DNA from: Rheinheimera sp. 4Y26
Lineage (GTDB): Bacteria > Pseudomonadota > Gammaproteobacteria > Enterobacterales > Alteromonadaceae
NCBI RefSeq assembly: GCF_025245835.1
Contig: NZ_JAOBWS010000002.1
Span: forward strand, 1 to 64,000
DNA length: 64,000 nt
Reading direction: 5' to 3'
The notes below the pieces were generated by a model. The model did not search any database and was not told the DNA's origin. It saw only the letters and a program-made list of their open reading frames with translations. The position numbers and the translations under genes are program-made. Below are positions 27,005 to 36,527 of the stretch, piece after piece. Each line of letters begins with the position of its first letter. Positions within the stretch are counted from its first letter, which is position 1.

Positions 27005-29101
27005 TTAGCTGTCGGCGTTATTTTTATGCGGTCCTTCTACCAAAGCCACATCCACACTGCCTTCTTTAATAGCTTCCGATAAATCGGTTTCCAGCTGGGT
27101 GGCAATATCGGCATAAGGTTTATTCAGCTGTACCAGGCCATATGCGCGGTTGCGGCCATGTACTTTGCCCAGATACAACGCCATATCAGCCAGCTGCAGT
27201 GCTTTGGCCCAGCCCATGGTCTGTTCATTCAGGTTGGCAAAAGGATAAGTTAAAAAACCGGCCGACGCTGTGACGCGAATTTGATGTTCACCAAAAGTCA
27301 CAGGCGTGTTGCCGATGGTATCAAGCACCCGTTGGGTAAAAGCGGCCAAAGATTTAATATCCACCCGGCGTAATAAAATCAGAAATTCTTCACCACCCCA
27401 GCGCAGCACCATGTCGTCATTGCGGGTCAGTTTGGATAATCTGTTGGCAATTTCAACCAGCACTGCGTCACCGGCGGCATGGCCAAAGTGATCGTTCACA
27501 TGTTTAAAAAAGTCGACATCCAGCAGAATAAAACCATCAGTGGTTAAGGCGGCAAGCTGGCGCCTTTCCACCTGACGCTGACGTTTGTCCATTTGCTCCT
27601 GGAAAGAACGGCGGTTAAACAAACCTGTTAAAGGGTCGCGTAATGACTGATATGCCAGCTGATCATTGGCTTCTTTGAGCTTCTGATTGGCAGTTTGCAC
27701 CTTGCGATACAACAAATACAATAAAATGGCCGCCAGAATGACCACCACACCAATCAGTAAGGTGACATCCTGTTGTAGTTTTTGCCGTTCAATTTCCACT
27801 GCTTTGAGTTGGTTCTGTTGTTTTAAGCCGGCAATTTCTTTGCTTTTTTCTTTGGCGGAAAATTCTTCCTGCAGCTGATTGATCTGGCGTTCACGTTCCT
27901 GCTGAAAAATTTCTTTGGCAAGGGCGGCATGTTCACGCAGGGTTTTGGCTTCTTGTTGGTGCATGCCAGCCAGCTGGAAAGCGTCGGCCAGCTCAGCCAG
28001 GTATTCCAGAGTTTCTGACTGGGCGCCGGCTTCTTTGGATAAATCCACTACGTTTTGCATCGCGCTCAGGCCGTCGGCAAATTGCCCTTCCTGCACCTGA
28101 ACATAACCCAGATTAAAACGGGCTAAATCTTCGGTTGCCTTGTTTTTTTGCTCTATGCCAAATCTCAGGGTTTGTTCAAAATATTGCCGTGCTTCTGGCA
28201 GTTTGCGCTGGCGCAAGGCGATATCGCCCAAATTATTTAGTGCCGTGATTTCGGCATAAATCATATTGCGTTTTTTCGCCCATTTCAGCGCTTCCAGATT
28301 GGCTTTGGCGGCTCCATCCAAATCCTGTAGCTCGACCAGATTAAAAGCCAGCTGGATATAAATATCCGGTAAAAAGCCTTCTAACTCAGGGTTTTGCAGT
28401 GCTTGTGGCAGCACTTCCTCTGCCATTTGGTTGGATTTTTCAAAATTTTTCAGACTGGATTGCAGATTCGACATCCGCAATGCCAGATTCATCCGGCGAA
28501 AAGTAGTTCTGGGGTGTTCGTCTTTTGCTATTGAGTCATAAGCGGCATGGTAAGCTTGCAGCGCCTGATCATATTTACCACGCCAGCTCTCAAAATTGCC
28601 CGCAAGGTTAAAAGCATAATAACGTACCCGGCTCTGAGTGGCTTGCTGGGCATAGAGCAGGGTTGGTTCCAGATAGCTAATGGCTTTGCCAAATTCACCT
28701 TTATCCCAATATTGCACCAGCATTTCGGCGTTAATTTCAGCCAAAACATCAGGATCCTGAGTGATTTGAGCCAGTTCCTGTAGTAGTTCCAGGGTTTCAT
28801 CAACACCTTTTTTGTCTTTTAATCTGTGTTGTTCCGACACTTTGTACACGTAATAACGCACTCTGCTATTGAGCGGCGTTAAGGCGGAAACGTCTTTTTC
28901 CAGTGCCAGTAAAAATTGCCCGGCTTCATCTTGATCCTGAGTTGATTTCTGCAGATATTGATCAAGTTGTTGCTCGAGCTCAGTGTCCAGTTCTACTGCT
29001 GCGGCTACAGCAAAGCTGCCCAGCAACAAAAACAGCATGGCCGTTTGGCGCAGGATGTGGCTGTAATTAATAAGGTAGAGCAGGGAACCAACTACATTCA
29101 T
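27005..29101 (-). CDS. TPR-containing membrane diguanylate cyclase
   Basis: A 698-residue signalling protein that should make cyclic di-GMP. The N-terminus has a hydrophobic segment (about 15-35), then a long periplasmic TPR-like region (about 100-390), a coiled coil, a second membrane helix (VTLLIGVVVILAAILLYLLY, about 445-465) and a C-terminal GGDEF domain. The active site is GGEEF (about 567-571), and an RNDD five residues earlier fits the RxxD inhibitory I-site, so it is probably active and product-inhibited. The TPR part suggests sensing through a protein or envelope ligand. It is transcribed alone and divergent from the next gene. Confidence 0.9.
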   Translation of the reverse strand: MNVVGSLLYLINYSHILRQTAMLFLLLGSFAVAAAVELDTELEQQLDQYLQKSTQDQDEAGQFLLALEKDVSALTPLNSRVRYYVYKVSEQHRLKDKKGVDETLELLQELAQITQDPDVLAEINAEMLVQYWDKGEFGKAISYLEPTLLYAQQATQSRVRYYAFNLAGNFESWRGKYDQALQAYHAAYDSIAKDEHPRTTFRRMNLALRMSNLQSSLKNFEKSNQMAEEVLPQALQNPELEGFLPDIYIQLAFNLVELQDLDGAAKANLEALKWAKKRNMIYAEITALNNLGDIALRQRKLPEARQYFEQTLRFGIEQKNKATEDLARFNLGYVQVQEGQFADGLSAMQNVVDLSKEAGAQSETLEYLAELADAFQLAGMHQQEAKTLREHAALAKEIFQQERERQINQLQEEFSAKEKSKEIAGLKQQNQLKAVEIERQKLQQDVTLLIGVVVILAAILLYLLYRKVQTANQKLKEANDQLAYQSLRDPLTGLFNRRSFQEQMDKRQRQVERRQLAALTTDGFILLDVDFFKHVNDHFGHAAGDAVLVEIANRLSKLTRNDDMVLRWGGEEFLILLRRVDIKSLAAFTQRVLDTIGNTPVTFGEHQIRVTASAGFLTYPFANLNEQTMGWAKALQLADMALYLGKVHGRNRAYGLVQLNKPYADIATQLETDLSEAIKEGSVDVALVEGPHKNNADS

Positions 29102-29366
29102 CAGGGATCTCTTTCACTTGGCAGTTTTATAGTAGTTATTGCGACAAGCTTAGCAGCCAGAACCAAAACAGGGCTGTCATTCACAGTGCCGGTGAAATTT
29201 AAGACATTCTGCGCATAAAATAACTGATAGAGCAGTAAACTTCAAAAAATATTAGTGAATCTTCATACAAGGTTTTGTCGCTAAGGATGTTGATAAAAGC
29301 TTGTCGCAGATAGAAAAGCTTCTGGTAAGATAACCACTTTCATTTGATTGAGACTTGGCAGCACTG

Positions 29367-30680
29367 ATGAAAGCTGTGCATCATTTATTCCGGCAATTGC
29401 TGACATTGTTGTTGGTGCTGCTCACCACTCTGTGTTTTGCCGGCTGGTTGTTGCTGGACCCTGTGCCTTTATTAACTCTGTCCGGCCAGATGAACGCCGA
29501 CACTGTGCGCCACAGCAAACAACTATTGAATAACCTCAATCAGTCGATAAAAAATCCGGATGGCACTCCCTGGGTGATTGCCGCCAATGCTGACGAACTC
29601 AATTCCGCTTTTCATCTGGCCAGTCGCACTTTACCCGGTTTTCAGGGCCAGGCAGAGGTGACAGCTTCAGGTTTAACCAGCTTAATGACAGTACCGGTGC
29701 GGTTGCTGGGGCAACAGTATTATCTGAATGCAACTGTACAAATCAGCCCATCCAGCGGCCCTTTGCAGATAGATAAAGTGAAAATTGGCATGCTGACGCT
29801 GCCTGGTGGTGCTGCTTTAACTCTGGTGGGTTCGGCGGCCGATCAAATGTGGGGCGCTGGCACTGGTGCTGAATTATTGGCCATGGTGCGTTCGGTACAG
29901 TTTGAAGAAAATGAAGTTAAAGTTGAGCTGAATAAGCCCAGCGGCTGGAATTTACAAAAGCTGAAAGAGTCTGGTTTGTCGGTATACCGCGATTTATTCA
30001 GCTCACCACAGCAGCGTGCCGATATTGAATTTTATTATCAGATTGCCCTTGCGCATGCCGGACAACAACAGGGTAGCGCTAGTCTGGTTAGTTATCTGCA
30101 AATCTTATTTCAGCAAGCGGCAATTCGCAGTGCGGCAGATCCGTCAGTGGCTGCGCGTGAGAATCAGAGTGCTTTGTTGGCGCTGGCGCAGTTGTTGGGT
30201 GGGCAGAATTTGCAGTTGCTGGTCAATGAAGTCAAAAGGCCCAGTGGCGTGAAAGCGCCGCGTGTCACGCTGGCGCGCCGGCCTGATCTGCAACAGCATT
30301 TTATTTATTCGGCGGCCATTCATTTGCTGACCAGCCACAATGTCAGTAATACAGTGGGCGAGGCCAAAGAGTTACTGGATTCGATTAAAGGCGGCAGCGG
30401 TTTTAGTTTTGTTGATTTGTTGGCCGACAGAGCCGGTGTGCGTTTTGCCCGTCTTGCTACAGCTTCAACTGCCTCTGCCATCGCGGTACAGCAATTTTTT
30501 CAGCGGCAGCGCGAAGAAGCAGAAATTTTCCCCAGCAAAGCCCGTTTACCTGAAGGATTATCCCAGCAATTATTTGAGCAGCGCTATCAGTCAGTGGATT
30601 CTGAGGTATATCGGCAAATGGTGCAGGAAATTGACAGACGGCTGAGCGCCTTACCGCTGTATCAGATTAAAACCGAATAA
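29367..30680 (+). CDS. Hypothetical exported/membrane-anchored protein
   Basis: A 437-residue protein with a strong N-terminal hydrophobic segment (LLTLLLVLLTTLCFAGWLLL), likely a signal anchor, followed by a soluble, presumably periplasmic region. The visible stretches MTVPVRLLGQQYYLNATVQI and FVDLLADRAGVRFARLATAS do not match a family I recognise by name. The C-terminal half looks like a peptidoglycan- or assembly-related helical domain only in a vague way, so I give no function. The ATG at 29367 is preferred over an in-frame TTG at 29355. It is divergent from the TPR-GGDEF gene. Confidence 0.65.
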   Translation: MKAVHHLFRQLLTLLLVLLTTLCFAGWLLLDPVPLLTLSGQMNADTVRHSKQLLNNLNQSIKNPDGTPWVIAANADELNSAFHLASRTLPGFQGQAEVTASGLTSLMTVPVRLLGQQYYLNATVQISPSSGPLQIDKVKIGMLTLPGGAALTLVGSAADQMWGAGTGAELLAMVRSVQFEENEVKVELNKPSGWNLQKLKESGLSVYRDLFSSPQQRADIEFYYQIALAHAGQQQGSASLVSYLQILFQQAAIRSAADPSVAARENQSALLALAQLLGGQNLQLLVNEVKRPSGVKAPRVTLARRPDLQQHFIYSAAIHLLTSHNVSNTVGEAKELLDSIKGGSGFSFVDLLADRAGVRFARLATASTASAIAVQQFFQRQREEAEIFPSKARLPEGLSQQLFEQRYQSVDSEVYRQMVQEIDRRLSALPLYQIKTE

Positions 30681-30711
30681 AACCGGCGGCCGCTTAACGC
30701 AGCCGCTGGTT
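30681..30711. terminator. Possible hairpin terminator at the 437-aa protein / DUF2789 junction
   Basis: AACCGGCGGC pairs with GCCGCTGGTT (one mismatch) immediately after one stop codon and inside the last codons of the convergent gene. There is no clear T-run. Confidence 0.3.
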
Positions 30712-30921
30712 CAGTTGGTCTATCACTTCCACCCAGTCGGCATCCTGCTGATAGCTTTCCCGCAAAAATGCTGCCTGGGCTGGCGTCCAGAAACTGGCTT
30801 TAGATAACGCCTGATCGGCATCCAGTCTGTGCTCTTTGATAAATTTTTCAATACTGCTGCTGTCACTGCGAAGGCCCAGTTGGTCAAACAACTGGCTGAA
30901 AGAATGGTAACTGCTGTTCAT
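30694..30921 (-). CDS. DUF2789 family small protein
   Basis: A 75-residue cytoplasmic protein. The N-terminal FSQLFDQLGLRSDSSSIEKF and the WTPAQAAFLRESYQQDADWV segment are those of the DUF2789 family, small helical proteins of unknown role common in gammaproteobacteria. It is convergent with the upstream gene and seems to be a single-gene unit. Confidence 0.82.
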   Translation of the reverse strand: MNSSYHSFSQLFDQLGLRSDSSSIEKFIKEHRLDADQALSKASFWTPAQAAFLRESYQQDADWVEVIDQLNQRLR

Positions 30922-31147
30922 GGCAAGGCTCCTCAGATGGTGGACTCTGCTGCTTAACTGCTACAGTCGGGTGCTGGCGTAGTGCAGCCCCCTGTTATTG
31001 CAGTATAGAGCAGTGCAGCGAGCTTTTGCCCGGGACGCATGCTGAAGCCTTTGTTGCAACTTTGCTAAATTATCCGTTGTGCCATTCGGCATTTGTGGCA
31101 ATTGCCAGCTATGCTCAGTTATTGCTGTGATTTCTGGAACTGGCATT

Positions 31148-31909
31148 ATGCGAAACCGCTTTGTTGTCATTTTGCTGATGTTCTGTGCTTGCCCTGTATT
31201 TAGCCTGTCAGCCCAAGCGCTGCAGGTGTTGGTGGGCATGAACAAACCCCCTTATATTCAGATTGAAACTGCCGATGGTTACGAAATTGAGCTGCTGCGT
31301 GCTTTGGTCAAGCGGATGGGGGCTACCGCAGAATTTACCCATGTGCCCAATAAACGTATTCAAAGTTTATTGCAGCAAAATATTGGGGATATGGCGACTT
31401 TGCAGCCGCTAAAAGCCAATGAACCCGGTCTTTATTATTCCTGCCCTTATATCCGTTATCAAAATGTGGTGGTGAGCCTGGAAGTGCAGCAGTTGGTGAT
31501 CGATCAGATTTCCGATCTCAACAATCTGTCCGTACTGGCTTTTCAGAATGCCAGTGCTGCTTTGGGCGATGAATTCCGCGATATGGCCAAACAGTCTTTT
31601 AAATACCGTGAAACTATTGAGCAGCGCACTCAGGTAGAGTCTTTACATAAAATGCGGGTACAGGCGGTAGTGATGGACATTAATATTTTTTATTACCATC
31701 ACGATAAAATTGATCCGCCACAACAGGTGCAGGTGCACCCGTTATTTACCCCCAGTTATTACCGGGTGGCTTTTCGCGACAAAAAACTGGCCGATGCTTT
31801 TAATCAGGCATTACAGCAGTTCTGGCAAAGTCCTGAGTATCAGCAGCTGCAGCAAAGGTATCTGATCAGCGACCAGTCCAGTGTACAGGCGCTGTGTCCG
31901 GTGAGTTAA
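31148..31909 (+). CDS. Periplasmic solute-binding protein (SBP_bac_3-like), orphan
   Basis: A 253-residue exported protein. After a signal peptide (MRNRFVVILLMFCACPVFSLS, cleavage near ALQ) come MNKPPYIQIETADGYEIELLRALVKRMGA and VPNKRIQSLLQQNIGDMA, the N-lobe of type-3 solute-binding proteins. As with the protein at 10.2 kb, no ABC permease is adjacent. Such orphans are numerous in Alteromonadales and may feed distant transporters or sense ligands. The ATG at 31148 directly starts the signal peptide, so the upstream in-frame extension to 31079 is rejected. Confidence 0.75.
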   Translation: MRNRFVVILLMFCACPVFSLSAQALQVLVGMNKPPYIQIETADGYEIELLRALVKRMGATAEFTHVPNKRIQSLLQQNIGDMATLQPLKANEPGLYYSCPYIRYQNVVVSLEVQQLVIDQISDLNNLSVLAFQNASAALGDEFRDMAKQSFKYRETIEQRTQVESLHKMRVQAVVMDINIFYYHHDKIDPPQQVQVHPLFTPSYYRVAFRDKKLADAFNQALQQFWQSPEYQQLQQRYLISDQSSVQALCPVS

Positions 31910-31922
31910 ATAGTGGATTGTT

Positions 31923-31960
31923 GATAAAACTAACCCGGCTTTAGCCGGGTTAGTTTTATC
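31923..31960. terminator. Strong bidirectional terminator
   Basis: A perfect 18-base stem (core AACCCGGCT / AGCCGGGTT) with A-rich and T-rich flanks sits between the convergent solute-binding and GH31 genes. Confidence 0.93.
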
Positions 31961-32011
31961 TGCGATTGCCTCAACCTGGTAAAGGACGAGCGCAGCACAA
32001 CTGTCAGCTTG

Positions 32012-35000
32012 TTATAGCGCCTTGTGGCCAAGATTACCGGCTTTATCGCCGGCAAAACCAATCAGTGAAGCATTGGCCCAGTTGGCGCACACTTTGTTGC
32101 TGCCGGCTACTGTGCGCAGGCTCAGCAGTTTGATGCCACGGATATCCAGCTCAGGTTTTACTACTGCGGGCGCTTTGATGGTGCCTGAGTCAAATAGCAG
32201 TTTGTTGTCGCCATAAATCTGGAATTGCACAGAGCCATGCTGGCGGCAGCTGTCGTTAATGCCGACATCAGCGCGGAATAATTGCCAGTGCCCGGCGAGC
32301 TGATAATCAAACCTGCTTTCACCTGCCACAGTAAAACCCTGACGAAATTTCAGGCCATTCATTTGCATCGGCGCTGTAAGGTTGATTTTGTGTTGACTCA
32401 CCACAGCATCAACATCCGATAAATACAGCTGCTGGCGCTCTGCTTTTGGTAAAGGCTGCTCCAGCACTTTAAATTCCGAAATAGTAATAGGGGTCACTTG
32501 TTTCGGTAGCAATGCATTAAAAGCTTTGGCCACTGTGGTGTTCGCTGGGTCAGACTGTGCTGTGGCATCTGCTGCTGTCACCATAGGATCAAGCGCTGTG
32601 CCATCTGGGGCCTGATCCTGAGTGCTTAACACCCGAAACCGGAATAAAGTACCGGCTTTGGCCGCAAACTCCACTTTTTGCAGTTTGTCCGACAGTTTCA
32701 GCTGGCCTGTGTGCGCCGGCTCGCCCCATTCACCGTTGTTGTCGGCAATATAGACTTCATAATCACGCACCTGACCATATTTCCAGTGCTGGTCATTTCG
32801 GGGGGCTATTTCAAAACCATTCACCATTCGGCGCTCCCCCAGTGCCAGGGTAAATTCATGGGCGCCGGTTTTCAGCGCCTGATCTCTTTTGGTACGAAAC
32901 CAGCTGGTTGGGTTGTCGTCAAAAGCATTTTCCAGCACATGGCCTGGCTCTTCCGCCGGACGGTTTAATACCAGCAAACTGTCGGCGGCGATGGCGTTAC
33001 CCAGCTCTGGTGCTTTGGGATAACCCGCTGTTGGCGTAAGTGCCAAAGCGCTGTTAATGCTGATATCAAATTGCAACGTTTGCCGGATGGAGGTTTTTGG
33101 TGTTTTTACCAGAATAACACCGTATTTTTCCGGGCTGAAAAGCCAGCCGCTGTTGGCTTTTTCAAAAGCCGCCTGGTCTTTTAACGCTGTTAAGTTCTGG
33201 CCTGCCAGTTTCACCTGCTCTGGTTTGACTCTGCTGTGAATGTGCAGCTGATACACCCGCGCAAGTTCCTGGCCCTGGTATTCGCCAGTTACAGCGCCAA
33301 TAGTGACGCTGATATCGCCGGCTTTCCCTTCTGGTGCTGTCACTTTAAATTCTTGCTGGCTAAATTTGCCCTGCTGATACTGGCGCGTATTGCCATCGTC
33401 CTCATACATCAGATAACTGCTTTGGCCATAAGGATAAATATCCAAAGTCAGCTCATCTTTTGGTTTTTCACCGTCATATAAAGCCGCAGGGTACATCGGC
33501 AAAATAGCCCCGGCACGGACAAAGACCGGGATGGTTTTTAAATCGACTTTGTAATCCAGGCTGATGCCATCAGCTGGTGCATCCACCACCCGGCCATCCC
33601 AATAATCAATCCATTGACCTTGTGGTAAATACACATCGGTACGCCAGCCTTTAGTCGCTGCCATCGAGCGGTACACCGGCGCTATCAGTAAATCTTTACC
33701 CAGCAAAAACTGGTACTTATGGGTTTCGGCTAGCGCAGTTTTATCCTTTGCATAATCCCACATCAGGCCCCGCACTATAGGCGCGCCTGTGGTTTCGGCC
33801 TGATAAGCCGTGCTGTACATATAAGGGGTTAACCGCATTTTTAACTTCAGATAATCGCGGTTGATGCTGCGGTACGGCTCGTCATACCACCAGGGATGTT
33901 TACGCGCCGCTTTGGCCCAGCCCGACATGCCCATCAGCACAGGGGTAAAGGCTTTCCACTGTAAATCACGGGTATAGGTTTCGGAGCTACCGCCAAAAAT
34001 AGCGTCGACATCACCTGTGGCATAAGCCTGACCGGATAAACCAGAGCCTATCAGGGTAGGGATATGCCAGCGGATATAGTCCCAGCTGGCGGATTGGTCT
34101 CCTGTCCAGGTCACGGCGTAACGCTGAATACCGGCCCAGCCCATCACCGTCCATAAAAATGGCCTGGAATCTGAGTTATTGAAGATGCCGTCAGCCGCCG
34201 CTTTATTGGCGTCCAGCGCAAACTGATAACCCTGACCTGTCCAGGCCACATCCAGTTTTTGCGCACGTGAACCTGCAGTGCCCACTTCCCAGGCTATTTT
34301 ATCCACACCGTTTTCAGTCCAGAGGCCGGTTTTAAAGCCATATTTGGCAAGGCCAGCTACTACTTTGGGTAAATCGGTGTAACCACAACCATAACCGTCG
34401 TTGGGTAAAATCCAGCCGCCCGGCATGTCGTGTTCACGGTATTTTTTAGCAACTGTTTCAATCACATCTGGTGTGGTGCCGGTTGGGCCATCACTCCAGC
34501 CATCCGGTACTGTGCCCGGTTTTTTAATATTGTCACCGTCGTTGTAACAGTCGGCGTCACCATATTCAAAAGCCCAGCGTGGAATAAGGCGGGCGCGGCC
34601 TGTTAGTGCAGTGTAATCGGCGAGTACCTCTTTGATGGATTGGCCGACAAAATAATAAGCGTCAAAGCGGGCTTCGTTATGGCTGAGCTGAATATAGTCG
34701 CTGGAGCGAAAATCATAACTGCCGTTGGCCCAGCTGTTACGCAGCACGCCATAACCTTGGCTCGACATATAAAAAGGCGCCGGACTTGGTCTGTCGCCTT
34801 CTTCCCAACCACCTGAATACGAAATTTCCATGGTTTTGCCTTTAAATTCAAAGGCACCGTTTTGCTGACCACCACCAAAAAAACGCTCGGCCGGATCTGT
34901 GCTCAAAGTCTGAAAACTTTGTTCTTTGCCAAGCTCCAGCGGCTGCAGCTCCTGCATAATCAGCTGTTGGTTGTCGGCTTGATAAAGCGCAAATTTCAGC

Positions 35001-35344
35001 GGTTTGGCGTAAATGCGCAGTGCAAATTTTTCTGTTTGTAATAACTGATAGTCGCCCTTGTCGCTTAGCTGAAATTCAACCTGGGTTGGCGTTTGTGGCA
35101 ACACAATAGCGGCTGCTTTGTTGCCGGGTTCGCTCAGCTTGCCGTTTAAGCCGGCCTGAAGGCGGAACAAATCGTCCTGCAGCAGCTGGATTTGCAGCAG
35201 CACCTGCTGATCTGTAGTGATATCCAGTTGATTATTGCTGGCCCGGATAGACGTCAGATTCCCCACAGGAGCAGCCAACACTGAGCTGGCAAAGCAGCAG
35301 GTCAGGGCGCTGGCCAGAGCTGCACGGAAAAAAGGAAGGCGCAT
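32012..35344 (-). CDS. Large secreted GH31 glycosidase with discoidin-like C-terminal domains
   Basis: A 1110-residue exported enzyme. A signal peptide (cleavage after VLAA near residue 25) is followed by an N-terminal beta-sandwich, a GH31 TIM barrel, a DUF5110-type beta domain, a discoidin/F5-8C-like domain (about 740-880) and a C-terminal NPCBM-like domain. The probable nucleophile is Asp in KLDVAW (about 364) and the acid/base Asp in WTGDQ (about 415). The barrel motifs WTENGVDKIAWEVG and GDVDAIFGGSSETYTRDLQW differ from ordinary alpha-glucosidases (no WxDMNE) and recall GH31 alpha-N-acetylgalactosaminidases, so host-glycan or exopolysaccharide GalNAc could be the target. The family is sure; the specificity is a hypothesis. 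Confidence 0.85.
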   Translation of the reverse strand: MRLPFFRAALASALTCCFASSVLAAPVGNLTSIRASNNQLDITTDQQVLLQIQLLQDDLFRLQAGLNGKLSEPGNKAAAIVLPQTPTQVEFQLSDKGDYQLLQTEKFALRIYAKPLKFALYQADNQQLIMQELQPLELGKEQSFQTLSTDPAERFFGGGQQNGAFEFKGKTMEISYSGGWEEGDRPSPAPFYMSSQGYGVLRNSWANGSYDFRSSDYIQLSHNEARFDAYYFVGQSIKEVLADYTALTGRARLIPRWAFEYGDADCYNDGDNIKKPGTVPDGWSDGPTGTTPDVIETVAKKYREHDMPGGWILPNDGYGCGYTDLPKVVAGLAKYGFKTGLWTENGVDKIAWEVGTAGSRAQKLDVAWTGQGYQFALDANKAAADGIFNNSDSRPFLWTVMGWAGIQRYAVTWTGDQSASWDYIRWHIPTLIGSGLSGQAYATGDVDAIFGGSSETYTRDLQWKAFTPVLMGMSGWAKAARKHPWWYDEPYRSINRDYLKLKMRLTPYMYSTAYQAETTGAPIVRGLMWDYAKDKTALAETHKYQFLLGKDLLIAPVYRSMAATKGWRTDVYLPQGQWIDYWDGRVVDAPADGISLDYKVDLKTIPVFVRAGAILPMYPAALYDGEKPKDELTLDIYPYGQSSYLMYEDDGNTRQYQQGKFSQQEFKVTAPEGKAGDISVTIGAVTGEYQGQELARVYQLHIHSRVKPEQVKLAGQNLTALKDQAAFEKANSGWLFSPEKYGVILVKTPKTSIRQTLQFDISINSALALTPTAGYPKAPELGNAIAADSLLVLNRPAEEPGHVLENAFDDNPTSWFRTKRDQALKTGAHEFTLALGERRMVNGFEIAPRNDQHWKYGQVRDYEVYIADNNGEWGEPAHTGQLKLSDKLQKVEFAAKAGTLFRFRVLSTQDQAPDGTALDPMVTAADATAQSDPANTTVAKAFNALLPKQVTPITISEFKVLEQPLPKAERQQLYLSDVDAVVSQHKINLTAPMQMNGLKFRQGFTVAGESRFDYQLAGHWQLFRADVGINDSCRQHGSVQFQIYGDNKLLFDSGTIKAPAVVKPELDIRGIKLLSLRTVAGSNKVCANWANASLIGFAGDKAGNLGHKAL

Positions 35345-35578
35345 GTGATAACCTCATGATGAATATGCGAAAAATGCTGCCTGAAAAGCCAAGCCATCAC
35401 AAGGAGGCTAAGCGCAATAACACAGTTGTTGGTCGTGGAGTGTTGCGGTGGTAACAAAGCGCTGCAGCGGATTGACCTTAACACAGTAGGTTTTTTATTT
35501 GGTCAGACAAGTGCGGCAGTGGGGTTTTTCACCACAGCTGGTTTTTTACCCAGGTGGGCGGCGTGATAAAAGCTGTTG

Positions 35579-36352
35579 TTAAGGTTTGTGGTTGCCCACT
35601 TTATCCATAATGCTCTGATACAAAGCCGCATCGGCATCATCGCCGCAGCTGACGGGTTTCATACTGGCAATATCACGGCGCAGGTCGGCGCCATCTTTGG
35701 CCTGATAACAATAATCGCCGATTTTTTCGATAAAACTGCCATCTTTCATCACTTCCAGCACATTAGCGGCGGCATAAGCGGGTTTAGGCCCACTGCGAGT
35801 CACCGAAATTGCTTTATCCGGTAGCGCTTTTTGCTGCAGCGCCTGAATTTCGGCACTACTGAGTTCAGTTGCCCTTTGCTGCTGTTGGGTCGCCACTGTG
35901 GCTAAAATCCTATCGGCAAGGCCGGGAGTTACAGTTGCCGCCTCTGCTGTGTCTGGCTGCAGCTTGGCTGGCTCCGTTTTTTGTTGTGAGTTTTGCTGCC
36001 GGGCAATCTTTGCTTTGGGCGCTGTAACAGCAGTTGCTGCAGTTTTTGTGGTGTTGTTATTTTTAGGCACTGCGGTCTTTTTAATTGGCGCAGCCGCAGC
36101 GCTGTGGTTTGTTTTGTTATTTTCCGCAGCTGTTGTGCCTGTGGTTGTTGCCTGCGCCTTGATGTTTTCCTTGCTGCTGTTTGCGACTGCTGCTTTGGGC
36201 TTTGGCCTGTTGATAATTTGTACTGTCAAAGGTGCTGACTTCGCGGTGTTTTTTGCCGGCACAGGCGCGGGCTGCAATAACAACAGCGCCAGCAATAACA
36301 GATGCAGCAGCAAAGAAAGTGCAATGGCAACAGATAAACGGGAATACAACAA
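35579..36352 (-). CDS. TonB-like protein with an N-terminal anchor and Ala/Lys/Thr-rich linker
   Basis: A 257-residue protein laid out like TonB/TolA: an N-terminal membrane anchor (about 6-28, rich in Leu), a long low-complexity periplasmic linker rich in Ala, Lys, Thr, Asn and Gln (about 30-150), and a compact C-terminal domain with two cysteines (GDYCYQAKDG and KPVSCGDDAD). The C-terminal part is not a recognisable TonB domain and no exbB/exbD genes are adjacent, so energy coupling is unproven. The start appears to be TTG at 36352, because no in-frame ATG exists before the anchor. Low-complexity composition makes database matching unreliable. Confidence 0.55.
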   Translation of the reverse strand: MLYSRLSVAIALSLLLHLLLLALLLLQPAPVPAKNTAKSAPLTVQIINRPKPKAAVANSSKENIKAQATTTGTTAAENNKTNHSAAAAPIKKTAVPKNNNTTKTAATAVTAPKAKIARQQNSQQKTEPAKLQPDTAEAATVTPGLADRILATVATQQQQRATELSSAEIQALQQKALPDKAISVTRSGPKPAYAAANVLEVMKDGSFIEKIGDYCYQAKDGADLRRDIASMKPVSCGDDADAALYQSIMDKVGNHKP

Positions 36353-36527
36353 AGGCAGGCTTAAAACTGATGAAAATGATGCAGATACAGACTAAGGCTG
36401 CATGATGAAGTTCCGGTGTTTTTCAGAAAAACCGCCGCAGCCTGGTGATCGGAATTCCTGCAGCCTGCTGCGCCATCTTAGCGCTAAGATCGTGATTTGG
36501 GCTCTGTCGCACAGGTTATCGCGCTTA

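Noticed and set aside
35898-36395. 165-codon plus-strand open frame opposite the TonB-like gene
   Set aside because: Its Ala/Val/Cys/Phe-rich translation mirrors the low-complexity linker of the minus-strand gene, which has a proper anchor-linker-domain layout; it is an antisense shadow.
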